The translations under genes and the position numbers were made by a program. From contig NZ_CP127174.1 of assembly GCF_030273315.1 (NCBI RefSeq), positions 372,001 through 436,000 of the forward strand: a stretch of 64,000 bases of DNA, given 5' to 3'. This stretch comes from Natrialbaceae archaeon AArc-T1-2 (GTDB lineage: Archaea; Halobacteriota; Halobacteria; Halobacteriales; Natrialbaceae). Position 1 is the stretch's first letter. Every line of letters begins with the position of its first letter. The notes beneath the pieces are model-generated. The model saw only the letters and a program-made list of their open reading frames with translations. It was not told the DNA's origin and did no database searches. Positions 18,536 to 25,876 of the stretch are shown piece by piece.

Positions 18536-19552
18536 TCACTTCATACCCGAAAGCGTCTTGAAGGCCGACTTCGCGACGGTCATCTCGAGTCCCGCAGACT
18601 CGATCACGTAGTACGGTCGAAGTTCGCCGTTGAACTTCCCTTTGTACTCACAGAGCCGTTCGGTGTTCGCCCCGACGAGGTCGTACGCTGTCACCGACTC
18701 GAGGCCGGGGTCGGTAACCAGATCCTCGAGGATGGCACGGTGGAGGAGGGTGTTGACGCTGACGTTCTCGTAGGTGGCTGTGACTCCTCCCTGCCAGTAG
18801 TACGCCAGTTCGGTCGAAAAGAGCGTGACGATGCCGCTCTCGTAGCTCCCGTCCGGTGTTCGCGCTACGTACACCCGCCATCGGTCGTCGTCCAGACTCG
18901 AAAGCAGGTCCCGGAGAACCGATCGAGAAAGCGGCGCAGCGTCGCCGTGGCGCTCGTACTGGTCGACGACGTCGTCGTAGACGCGAACGGCAGCGTCGAT
19001 TCCCTCGGTTTCGATCGAGAGGCTCACGTCGTCGTACCGTCGCATCTCGTTCCGGAGAGTCTTGCTGAACCCCGACATGGCCGACGCCACGTCGTCACAA
19101 CCCTCGAGGTCGACGACGTAGGTGAACTCCGGTTCGACCGTGAGACCGTTCCAGACGTACGGTCGCGGATCGTCGTAGCTGAGCGGACAGTTCATCCGAA
19201 ACAGCGTCGATCGCCGGTCGGCGCCGGTGGCATCGATGACCGCCTCGGCAAGCCGGTTGTTGATTCGTTCTCGCTTGCGACGCTTCGGGCTGATAGGGTC
19301 GATGATCGGACCGAGACGTGGGACTCCGAGCGAGGGTGCCGGCGAGAGGACCGTTCGTCCGACCGGTTTCTCGTCGACGAACACCGGCAGGAGTCCGACC
19401 GCCTGGCCACCCTTGTACGCTCCGAACAGCTGTAACTCGGCATCCGTGTGGTTCTCGAGGACGGCGAGCGCGTCCGGATCGTGAAACGGCTCGACTCCAC
19501 TCGTGGGCAACGCGTCCCCCCACTCCTCGAGCGTCAGTCGTTCGACGTCCAT
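18536..19552 (-). CDS. FemAB/GNAT-like acyltransferase
   Basis: A 338-residue protein with two GNAT-like lobes, of the FemAB / BioF2-like type. Diagnostic stretches are the central FSKTLRNEMRR region (~residue 160), VYDDVVDQYERHG, and the C-terminal YYWQGGVTATYENVSVNTLLH, typical of this group. Bacterial FemAB proteins add amino acids to peptidoglycan precursors from aminoacyl-tRNA; archaea lack murein. Here it more likely acylates a sugar amine or another envelope precursor. An ATAACAAA box 28-35 bases upstream supports the start and an independent promoter. Confidence 0.85.
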   Translation of the reverse strand: MDVERLTLEEWGDALPTSGVEPFHDPDALAVLENHTDAELQLFGAYKGGQAVGLLPVFVDEKPVGRTVLSPAPSLGVPRLGPIIDPISPKRRKRERINNRLAEAVIDATGADRRSTLFRMNCPLSYDDPRPYVWNGLTVEPEFTYVVDLEGCDDVASAMSGFSKTLRNEMRRYDDVSLSIETEGIDAAVRVYDDVVDQYERHGDAAPLSRSVLRDLLSSLDDDRWRVYVARTPDGSYESGIVTLFSTELAYYWQGGVTATYENVSVNTLLHRAILEDLVTDPGLESVTAYDLVGANTERLCEYKGKFNGELRPYYVIESAGLEMTVAKSAFKTLSGMK

Positions 19553-19579
19553 GTAGGTTCTCCTGCGGTGACTGTTCGG

Positions 19580-19587
19580 TTTGTTAT
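19580..19587 (-). promoter_or_regulatory. ATAACAAA promoter box
   Basis: Exact minus-strand ATAACAAA, 28-35 bases before the FemAB-like start codon. Confidence 0.55.
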
Positions 19588-19642
19588 CCCGTCGCTACTC
19601 GACGGTAAGCCGGCTCCTATCGGCCGTCTCCCGATGCAAGCG

Positions 19643-19744
19643 TCACCAGAATGTGCCGCCAGTCGTCTCGCCGGCGGCGTCAGCGAGCGGCCCGTAGTGA
19701 CGGTCGTTCTTGTGGCCGAGCCCCGTGACGACGAGCACCCGCAT
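19643..19744 (-). pseudogene. Truncated remnant of a glycosyltransferase-like gene
   Basis: An ATG at 19,744 opens MRVLVVTGLGHKNDRHYGPL, a beta-strand / glycine-loop start that looks like the N-terminus of a GT-B glycosyltransferase. The frame ends after 33 residues. The sequence loses similarity after ADAAGETT, and the stop follows at once. It lies 93 bases downstream of the alpha/alpha-toroid gene in the same orientation, so it was probably the next gene of that unit before a deletion. A free-standing 33-residue peptide is less likely. Confidence 0.5.
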
Positions 19745-19836
19745 CGTCGCCGGATCGGGCGTGCGATCCGCCGGGTCGGATTGAGACGCGTCGTCGACAC
19801 GGCCTGTCGTCGGGCTCGAGCTGGCGGCCGACCAGC

Positions 19837-21099
19837 TCATCGTCGGTCCGTAGCCGGCACCCGTTCGACGGTCGACGCCGGACGATCGCGCCGGGCGAGC
19901 AAGAATTCGGAGAGTGCGTACGCCATCCAGGCCTGGCACCATCGCATTAGCGTCACCCGTTTCGTGTGGTGGCGGTACTGCCGGTAGTAGAACTGTCCCT
20001 TCGACGTTTGCAGGTTCGCAAGCACCCACCGGAGGATCCGTTCTGCCATCTCGAGGTCGCCCTCCCGGGTGAAGACCAGCATTCCCTGCGTGCTGGCGTG
20101 GATGTCACGCGGGTAGGTGCTTTCCTCGTCGAAGTTCGGCGCCCCATCGAGCTCGAACAGCTCCTCGCGGTAGAACGCGAGGGCGTCCGCGAGCGTCTCG
20201 GCGTACCGATCCTCGTCGACGAGATCGCGGTATCGCTGGAAGGACTCGATGACGAATCCGTTGTGGTGGCTGTCCATCGAGAGATGTGACGCCGAGGCCG
20301 GGAGCCGGTACGGCCAGCCGCCGCGGTCGGTCTGGGTGGCCGCGATGTGATCGAGGATCTTCGTCGCACGTTCGCGGAACGCCTCGTCGCCGAAGTGATC
20401 GTAGAGGTCGACGAGCATCCCGGCACCGAGTGCGGCCGCGTTGATCGTGTAGGAATCGTCGGGATGGTTCATGTGGTAGTCGATCTTCGCACCCTCCGGG
20501 ACCTCCCGGTAGTTTAAGTCCTCGACCAGAAACTCGTTCGCCGTTCGGGCTATGTCGGCGTATCCGTCCTCGAGCTGTGCGGCTCGAAGGAGCGCCCGGA
20601 CCGCGAACGTCGTCGAGACGATGTCGGGATCGCTCGGGACGCCTTTCGTGTGCAGGTGTTGCATCTCGTGGCGATGGCCGCCACAGAAGCCGCTGTAGCC
20701 GCTGATTCGCTCCTCGACGAGCCAGTCGGCGAGCCGGGTGGCTTCCTCGAGCGGATCGAACGCGAGCGTTCCACTGTCGGCCGTTAGCTCGTGGTAGTTC
20801 AGATTGGCCATCGTAAACAGCGCCGCCCCTTTGTAGTTGCGCCGGTGTTCGACGCGAAACAGCGGTCTGACGTCGACCGGCGCGCGCTTGACGACCTCCT
20901 GGACGACCAGGTTGAGGGCCCTGCTCTCGAACGGCAGTGCCTGGAGCAGCTGACTGCTCATCCCGTCGCCGTAATCCGGGCCGACGTAGTCCCGTCGCCG
21001 GGCGTAGGCGAGCGTCGACTCGAGCACGGGGAGGTAGCGCTCCTGGTGTCGGTCCGTCGTCCCGACGCCCGTCTCGACCGAACGTCCGTGTGGCTGCAT
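19837..21099 (-). CDS. Alpha/alpha-toroid protein of unknown function
   Basis: A 420-residue, mostly helical protein. It has repeated helical hairpins typical of an (alpha/alpha)6 barrel as in glycoside hydrolases, epimerases and prenyltransferases (SYTINAAALGAGMLVDLYDH, GGWPYRL, SHHNGFVIESFQRY). Several His, Asp and Trp residues in the loops could form a sugar-binding groove. No signal peptide is present. Homologues in haloarchaeal glycan clusters have often been labelled antibiotic ABC transporter permeases, which the sequence does not support. An ATAGTAA box (21,127-21,133) lies 28-34 bases upstream. Sugar hydrolysis or epimerisation is an inference from fold and location. Confidence 0.65.
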   Translation of the reverse strand: MQPHGRSVETGVGTTDRHQERYLPVLESTLAYARRRDYVGPDYGDGMSSQLLQALPFESRALNLVVQEVVKRAPVDVRPLFRVEHRRNYKGAALFTMANLNYHELTADSGTLAFDPLEEATRLADWLVEERISGYSGFCGGHRHEMQHLHTKGVPSDPDIVSTTFAVRALLRAAQLEDGYADIARTANEFLVEDLNYREVPEGAKIDYHMNHPDDSYTINAAALGAGMLVDLYDHFGDEAFRERATKILDHIAATQTDRGGWPYRLPASASHLSMDSHHNGFVIESFQRYRDLVDEDRYAETLADALAFYREELFELDGAPNFDEESTYPRDIHASTQGMLVFTREGDLEMAERILRWVLANLQTSKGQFYYRQYRHHTKRVTLMRWCQAWMAYALSEFLLARRDRPASTVERVPATDRR

Positions 21100-21126
21100 C
21101 GACGGACACCTGGGGACGCGTCCCCA

Positions 21127-21133
21127 TTACTAT
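21127..21133 (-). promoter_or_regulatory. ATAGTAA promoter box
   Basis: Minus-strand ATAGTAA, 28-34 bases before the start of the toroid gene at 21,099. A weaker member of the box family. Confidence 0.35.
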
Positions 21134-21203
21134 CCGGCGGCTACCGACGACGTCGAACCCACAGATGACTCGTTTCTCGCCGCCGTCGTCGGGTACGACC
21201 CCG

Positions 21204-21211
21204 ATAACAAA
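21204..21211 (+). promoter_or_regulatory. ATAACAAA promoter box
   Basis: Exact ATAACAAA, 29-36 bases before ATG 21,240. This spacing decides the start of the DUF354 gene in favour of 21,240 over 21,255. Confidence 0.55.
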
Positions 21212-21239
21212 CCTCTCCGACCGGTATCGTCCGTCCGAA

Positions 21240-22370
21240 ATGGGTGCTCGCCAGATGAGTTATCTGTTCTTCACGAACACGCCGGCGCACGTCCACCTGT
21301 ACAAACACGCCATCGAGACGCTACGCGAGCGCGGCCACGAGGCCCGTGCGCTCGCCAGAGACTACACCTGCACCGTCGACTTACTCGAGTGGTACGACAT
21401 TCCCCACGACGTTTACGGTGCCTGTGACACCTCGAAGGGGTCGCTGCTGAGTCGCCTGCCGGGTCACTACGCCCGCGCCATCCGACGGGTACGGCGGTTC
21501 GATCCGGACCTGATCTTCGGGATGGGTGGCTACGCGGCACACGCGGGGGCGGTGACCCGGACGCCGACGGTGTTGTGCATCGACTCCGAGGTGTCGTCGT
21601 TCGATCACACGATCTCGACGCCGTTCGCTCGAGCCGTCCTCACGCCGAATACGTTCCGCAAGGATCTCGGGGAGCATCACTACGTCTTTCCGGGGCTCAA
21701 AGAGTGTGCCTACCTCCATCCCGAGGTCTACGAGCCGAACCCGTCGATCCGGGACCGACTCGGAGTTGGCGAGGAGCCGTACGCCATCCTCCGTCTCAAC
21801 GCCTTCGGCTCACAACACGACGTCGGGAAAGCAGGTATCACGCCCGCAAAACGCCGTGCCATCCTCGAACGCCTCGGCGAGGACGTGACCGTGTTCGTCT
21901 CCGACGAGGGAGGTGACGCCGACCTCACGGGGTTGTCGGCCCGGCATTTCGACCTCCATCCCGCCCTGTTACACGACGCACTCGCCGAGGCCGACCTCTT
22001 GATCGCCGACACCCAGACGATGGTCACCGAGGCGGCGCTTCTGGGAACGCCAGCGATCCGATCGAACTCCTTCGTGGGCGAGGACGACATGGGCAACTTC
22101 GTCGACCTCGAGCGCCATGGATTGATCCGCAACGTCGACTCCGCCGACGCGATCCTCGAGCACGCGACGACGTTGCTCGACGATGAGCGCGTCACGGAGC
22201 GATGGCAGCGACGACGGACCGATTATCTCGCCGACAAAGTGAACCTCACCGACGTGATCGTCGACGTCGCGCTCGCCCACGGGCACGTCGACGACCTCGA
22301 GTCGGTTCGCCGGTTCGGTCGGACCGCGCGGACCGACCTCGGCCAGCCCGTCGGCGTCGGCGGCGACTGA
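21240..22370 (+). CDS. DUF354 family GT-B-like protein
   Basis: A 376-residue cytoplasmic protein of the DUF354 family, which has the fold of UDP-GlcNAc 2-epimerases and GT-B transferases. It opens MSYLFFTNTPAHVHLYKHAI after five residues. It carries GMGGYAAHAGAVTR, and a C-terminal donor-site-like segment ADLLIADTQTMVTEAALLGTPAIRSN, comparable to the acidic and Thr-rich loops that hold UDP-sugars. It probably modifies or transfers a nucleotide sugar in the local pathway. The start is set by the ATAACAAA box spacing. It is divergent from the toroid gene. Confidence 0.8.
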   Translation: MGARQMSYLFFTNTPAHVHLYKHAIETLRERGHEARALARDYTCTVDLLEWYDIPHDVYGACDTSKGSLLSRLPGHYARAIRRVRRFDPDLIFGMGGYAAHAGAVTRTPTVLCIDSEVSSFDHTISTPFARAVLTPNTFRKDLGEHHYVFPGLKECAYLHPEVYEPNPSIRDRLGVGEEPYAILRLNAFGSQHDVGKAGITPAKRRAILERLGEDVTVFVSDEGGDADLTGLSARHFDLHPALLHDALAEADLLIADTQTMVTEAALLGTPAIRSNSFVGEDDMGNFVDLERHGLIRNVDSADAILEHATTLLDDERVTERWQRRRTDYLADKVNLTDVIVDVALAHGHVDDLESVRRFGRTARTDLGQPVGVGGD

Positions 22371-22466
22371 GACTGCCGGACGTCCGTCGTGAACGAGTCT
22401 CGCCGCCCCGGGATGGCGAGAATTGTCACACAGTTACGTCCGATAGTATGACGACACCGGCTGTCG

Positions 22467-23861
22467 CTATCGACTGTACGCTCTCACGGCCCACAGGGTG
22501 ACGAGCGACACGGCGGCGACGACGACGAGTATCCCGAACCCGGGGATCGGGTTCGCACGCTGCTCGCTTGGCTCGGACCCACTGGTACCGCTGTCGCCGT
22601 CGCTATCGTCCGACGCGGGCTGGGCCTGTGCGACAGCAACGTCCGTGAGCGACGCACCGTCTGCACTGAACCGGTACGTGTCACCGTCGTCGTGAACCGT
22701 CGTCTCCAGCTCGCTCCAGTCGTCTCCATTCCCGTCCCGTTCGTACAGTGCTACTTCCTCGGGCTCGAGGTCGGCGTCCTCGAGAACGTCGCCGTCGACG
22801 CTGAACGTGACGGTCGCCGACGCGTCGTGGTCGCCGGTGACTGCCAGATTCGCGATCGAGGCGTTGTTTTCGGGCGACTCCGGTATCGGCTCCGGACTCG
22901 AGTTCTCGACGGTGACCGACGCGTCGCCGTCGACATCGGTCACCTCGAGACGCTCGAACTCGACGCCGTCGGTCGAGCCCGTCGTCGGCTGGACGGCGAC
23001 CGAATCATCGGGCGTCGCGGCACCGATGCTGGCCGTGATGGCGTCGTCGGTTCGGTCGTACGTGATTGAGGGGTCGTCACACGTTCCCGTCCGGATCGTG
23101 ACCGGCTCCTCGAGCGACGGCAGCGTCGTCCGGTCCGGCTCGTCGGCGCTTCCCGAAAGAACGTCCCACGATTCGACCTCGCCCTCGCCGTAGAAGTCCG
23201 GGTTCGGATGGCCGTGGTTCTCGTGGGTCAACGTGGCGTCGTCGTTAAACGCCGGTTGTACCGTCACGGCGAACTCACCGTCGAGTCCGCCCTGGATTGC
23301 GCCACCACCGGTCCGATCACCCCGCTGGATCCAGGATGCATTCGCCCAGCCGTCGCCGCGGTGGAACTCGTCGCGGTTCGTCTCGGACGTGTAGGCGTCG
23401 TTTCTGACGACCCACTCGGCCTGGCCGGGAAGTCCGACGATGTCGAACGTCATGTAATTCGGGTCACCGTTCCCGTCGAGTTGCCCGTGAACCATCACGA
23501 GACTCAGACCGTCCGGTCCGTCGTGGAGAAAGAGGATGCTCGTGTCGTCTTCCTGAAGGTGCGTCGTCCCGTACGAGCTGTACAACCTCTCGCCGTCCTC
23601 CGGATGTGTTTCGTGATCTCGATAGTCGTAAAACTCGTCGATCGGGTCGCCCGACTCCAGTGGCTCGATCGGTTGACAGACGGACCCCTGCTCGAAGACG
23701 TATCCGTCGGCGTCGGTTTCGTTCGCGTGCGTCTGTGTCTGTGCCTGCGTCTGTGAATCGCCGTCGCCGACGGTAGCGGTCGACTGGACGGCGAGTCCGC
23801 CGGTGCCAGCGAAGACCAAGAGCCCGACTACGGCGAGGACCGAAAGCGGTTTCGCGTTCAT
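22467..23861 (-). CDS. PGF-CTERM surface protein (archaeosortase substrate)
   Basis: A 464-residue exported protein. It has a Sec-type signal (PLSVLAVVGLLVFAGTGGLA), an acidic secreted body, a PGF-pre-PGF-like beta domain near residues 290-415 (ASVTVENSS, ATVTFSVDGDVLED), a Ser/Asp/Glu linker, and the C-terminal tripartite tail with PGFG, a membrane helix and a basic end (RAYSR). In haloarchaea ArtA-type archaeosortases process such tails and lipid-anchor the protein outside the cell. Its ATG overlaps the stop of the upstream polysaccharide deacetylase gene (TCAT at 23,858-23,861 on the plus strand), so the two are co-translated. Confidence 0.85.
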   Translation of the reverse strand: MNAKPLSVLAVVGLLVFAGTGGLAVQSTATVGDGDSQTQAQTQTHANETDADGYVFEQGSVCQPIEPLESGDPIDEFYDYRDHETHPEDGERLYSSYGTTHLQEDDTSILFLHDGPDGLSLVMVHGQLDGNGDPNYMTFDIVGLPGQAEWVVRNDAYTSETNRDEFHRGDGWANASWIQRGDRTGGGAIQGGLDGEFAVTVQPAFNDDATLTHENHGHPNPDFYGEGEVESWDVLSGSADEPDRTTLPSLEEPVTIRTGTCDDPSITYDRTDDAITASIGAATPDDSVAVQPTTGSTDGVEFERLEVTDVDGDASVTVENSSPEPIPESPENNASIANLAVTGDHDASATVTFSVDGDVLEDADLEPEEVALYERDGNGDDWSELETTVHDDGDTYRFSADGASLTDVAVAQAQPASDDSDGDSGTSGSEPSEQRANPIPGFGILVVVAAVSLVTLWAVRAYSR

Positions 23862-24904
23862 GCTTCCCCCCCGGTCGACGGCCGAACCGCTGACTGACGC
23901 TCTCGGACGCGATTGCAGTCGGTCTCTCGACCCTCGCGTTCTTCGGCGAGGTCGACCTCGAGTTCCCGCCGAAGGTCACGCGGCGAGCCGACCCAGGCAC
24001 CGAGCGACAGCGCCCGTTCGACCAGCCATCGGTACAGCTTTCGGTGGCCGGGGAACTCCCGTTCGCTGAAAAAGCGCGGGTGCCAGAGGACCGTCATGAC
24101 AGCGTCGTTGGCCGCGGCTTCGGTCAGCAACTGCTCGCAGGTCCGGCGTGCCGCCTCGAAGTCGGCTCCCGGATCCGGCAGTGCCTGGTCCATGATCGTC
24201 AGCGGGAAGACGAGAAATTCGTCTCCGAACGGACACAGGGGTCGATAGCTCGCGTGAAAGCCACACTCGGTCGGCGAGCCCAGACTCGCGTCGTACGAGA
24301 GACCGATCGCCCGGTGGTGTCGCCACGTGTCGGGTACCGTAAGGCGGAGGTGATGCTGACGACCGCCGATTACGGGCCGGCCAAGGACGTCCTCGAGGAC
24401 GGTCTTCTCCTCGGACAGTCGTGCCGGATCGTCCGGGGTGTGATACGAACCGTGGAGGCCGACCTCCCACCCGCCGGCGTCGAGGTCCCGGATGACGTCT
24501 TCGATCTCGGGAGCGGTGACGTCGTACCGACCCAGATGCTGGACCCAGTTCGCAGGCGAGACCCATTCGGTGAGCGGGCGATCGAGCAGGTGCTGTTCGT
24601 TCAGAAAGTAAAACGAAGACCGCACGCCGAGTTCGTCCTCGATGGCCATCAGCTCCTCGAACTGCCAGTAGGGGTTCGACGACGACAGCGCCGTTTGCAG
24701 GTGATAGTCCGGCCGTTCCTGTGTCGCGTAGTACAGCGATCGCAGTCCCTTGTACGGCCGGTCCACGTCGTGGGTCAGACAGAGCGCGAACTCGGCGTCG
24801 GGCGGGAGGCCATCGACGCGTCGTGTGGTATCGACCGTCGTGTGTCGCGGTCCGTCGTCGCTCGACCTCGCAGTCGAGGATCGGCTCCGAACTCGTTCGC
24901 TCAT
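23858..24904 (-). CDS. Polysaccharide deacetylase-like protein (NodB fold)
   Basis: A 348-residue protein of the deacetylase superfamily. The Asp motif is LTHDVDRPY (~residue 45), the metal His motif is GLHGSYHTPDD (~150), and a late WHPRFF supplies another conserved His. No signal peptide is seen, so unlike the lipoprotein deacetylase at 8,458-9,741 it is probably cytoplasmic or uses a lipid-linked precursor. The frame stays open far upstream, but the conserved part begins at ATG 24,904, where a GATAGTAAA-like box lies about 30 bases before. The stop overlaps the start of the PGF-CTERM gene, indicating one transcription unit. Confidence 0.85.
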   Translation of the reverse strand: MSERVRSRSSTARSSDDGPRHTTVDTTRRVDGLPPDAEFALCLTHDVDRPYKGLRSLYYATQERPDYHLQTALSSSNPYWQFEELMAIEDELGVRSSFYFLNEQHLLDRPLTEWVSPANWVQHLGRYDVTAPEIEDVIRDLDAGGWEVGLHGSYHTPDDPARLSEEKTVLEDVLGRPVIGGRQHHLRLTVPDTWRHHRAIGLSYDASLGSPTECGFHASYRPLCPFGDEFLVFPLTIMDQALPDPGADFEAARRTCEQLLTEAAANDAVMTVLWHPRFFSEREFPGHRKLYRWLVERALSLGAWVGSPRDLRRELEVDLAEEREGRETDCNRVRERQSAVRPSTGGEA

Positions 24905-24996
24905 TTCGTCTCCACTATCACAGGAATCGATACGATAGTAAATGACGACGTACTTCGGCACTGATCGGTTTTCGTCACACTCCGTGAGGAGTCCCG

Positions 24997-25626
24997 TCAC
25001 TCGTTTCGGTTTCTGGAGGGGGCACCCGGTTCGTTGTCGCCGCCTATAGCGGCGACGCACCGCCCGATACCGAGACCCAGCTCCCGAAGGACCGGCGCGC
25101 CGTCGGCGAGCCACAGCAGGAACGCCCCTCCCGCGAGTCCGAACTGCAGCCACAGATACGTCGAGAGCTCGCCTGCGAGCAGCTGGTGGTGATACTGTCC
25201 GAACAGTCGCCAGAACTCCGCGACGAAGCCGGTGTGTTTGCCCGCCGACTCGACCGGCGCGACCGGCCAGAGCATCACGTCGAGATGGACCTCGCCGCCC
25301 CGAGCGTAGCCGTCGAGCACGTCGGCCGGCGGATGAAGGAGGTAGCCGATGCCGAACGCGACGCCTACCCTCTGTCGTCCCCTCGAGTGTGCGATCGCCC
25401 CGACGACGATCGCAAGCGGTACCGCAACGAAGATCGAGTGCCCCAGTGCGTATCCCGACTCGAAGACGCCAAACTCCCAGGCCAGTGGCTTGTCGATTAC
25501 GTCCGGCAGCACCGAGGCGATCACGACCACGACCGTCTCGAGGGCGGTCGGCGACGATCGGTAGTAGAGGTGACTGAACACCGAGTACGCGAGATAGCCG
25601 ACGATCGCGTGTTCCCACGGCCACAT
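24997..25626 (-). CDS. Membrane-bound metal-dependent hydrolase (YdjM/DUF457-like)
   Basis: A 209-residue membrane protein beginning MWPWEHAIVGYLAYS, with His in WEHAIVGY, Asp in LPDVIDKP, and His in GHSIF and LHPPADVLD. These are the metal-ligand pattern of YdjM-like hydrolases. About five hydrophobic segments are visible. It differs from the member at 1,273-1,758 in having an extra loop and C-terminal helix. It is transcribed toward the deacetylase and PGF-CTERM pair, with a 92-base gap. An ATAACTAA box lies 27-34 bases upstream. It ends the glycan locus. Confidence 0.8.
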   Translation of the reverse strand: MWPWEHAIVGYLAYSVFSHLYYRSSPTALETVVVVIASVLPDVIDKPLAWEFGVFESGYALGHSIFVAVPLAIVVGAIAHSRGRQRVGVAFGIGYLLHPPADVLDGYARGGEVHLDVMLWPVAPVESAGKHTGFVAEFWRLFGQYHHQLLAGELSTYLWLQFGLAGGAFLLWLADGAPVLRELGLGIGRCVAAIGGDNEPGAPSRNRNE

Positions 25627-25652
25627 CGGTTCCCGACAGCAGTCCCGGAGCG

Positions 25653-25660
25653 TTAGTTAT
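25653..25660 (-). promoter_or_regulatory. ATAACTAA promoter box
   Basis: Minus-strand ATAACTAA, 27-34 bases before the YdjM-like start at 25,626. The last member of the box set. Confidence 0.5.
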
Positions 25661-25876
25661 GCTTTCAATACCGGATGGACGGTCGGTTGTCACTGTCGAA
25701 ATCGAGCACGTCCAGGGGGGCGGCTGGCTCTCAAACGCACAGCAACCGAGAGACGATAGGGTACGGCGCTCGAGCAGTCATCCGCGACACGATCTGTACT
25801 GACGAGAACGCCCTCACCGATACACGAACGTGCACATGGAAACCCATTTACCGGCCGGCTTTCACCACCTAGATGA

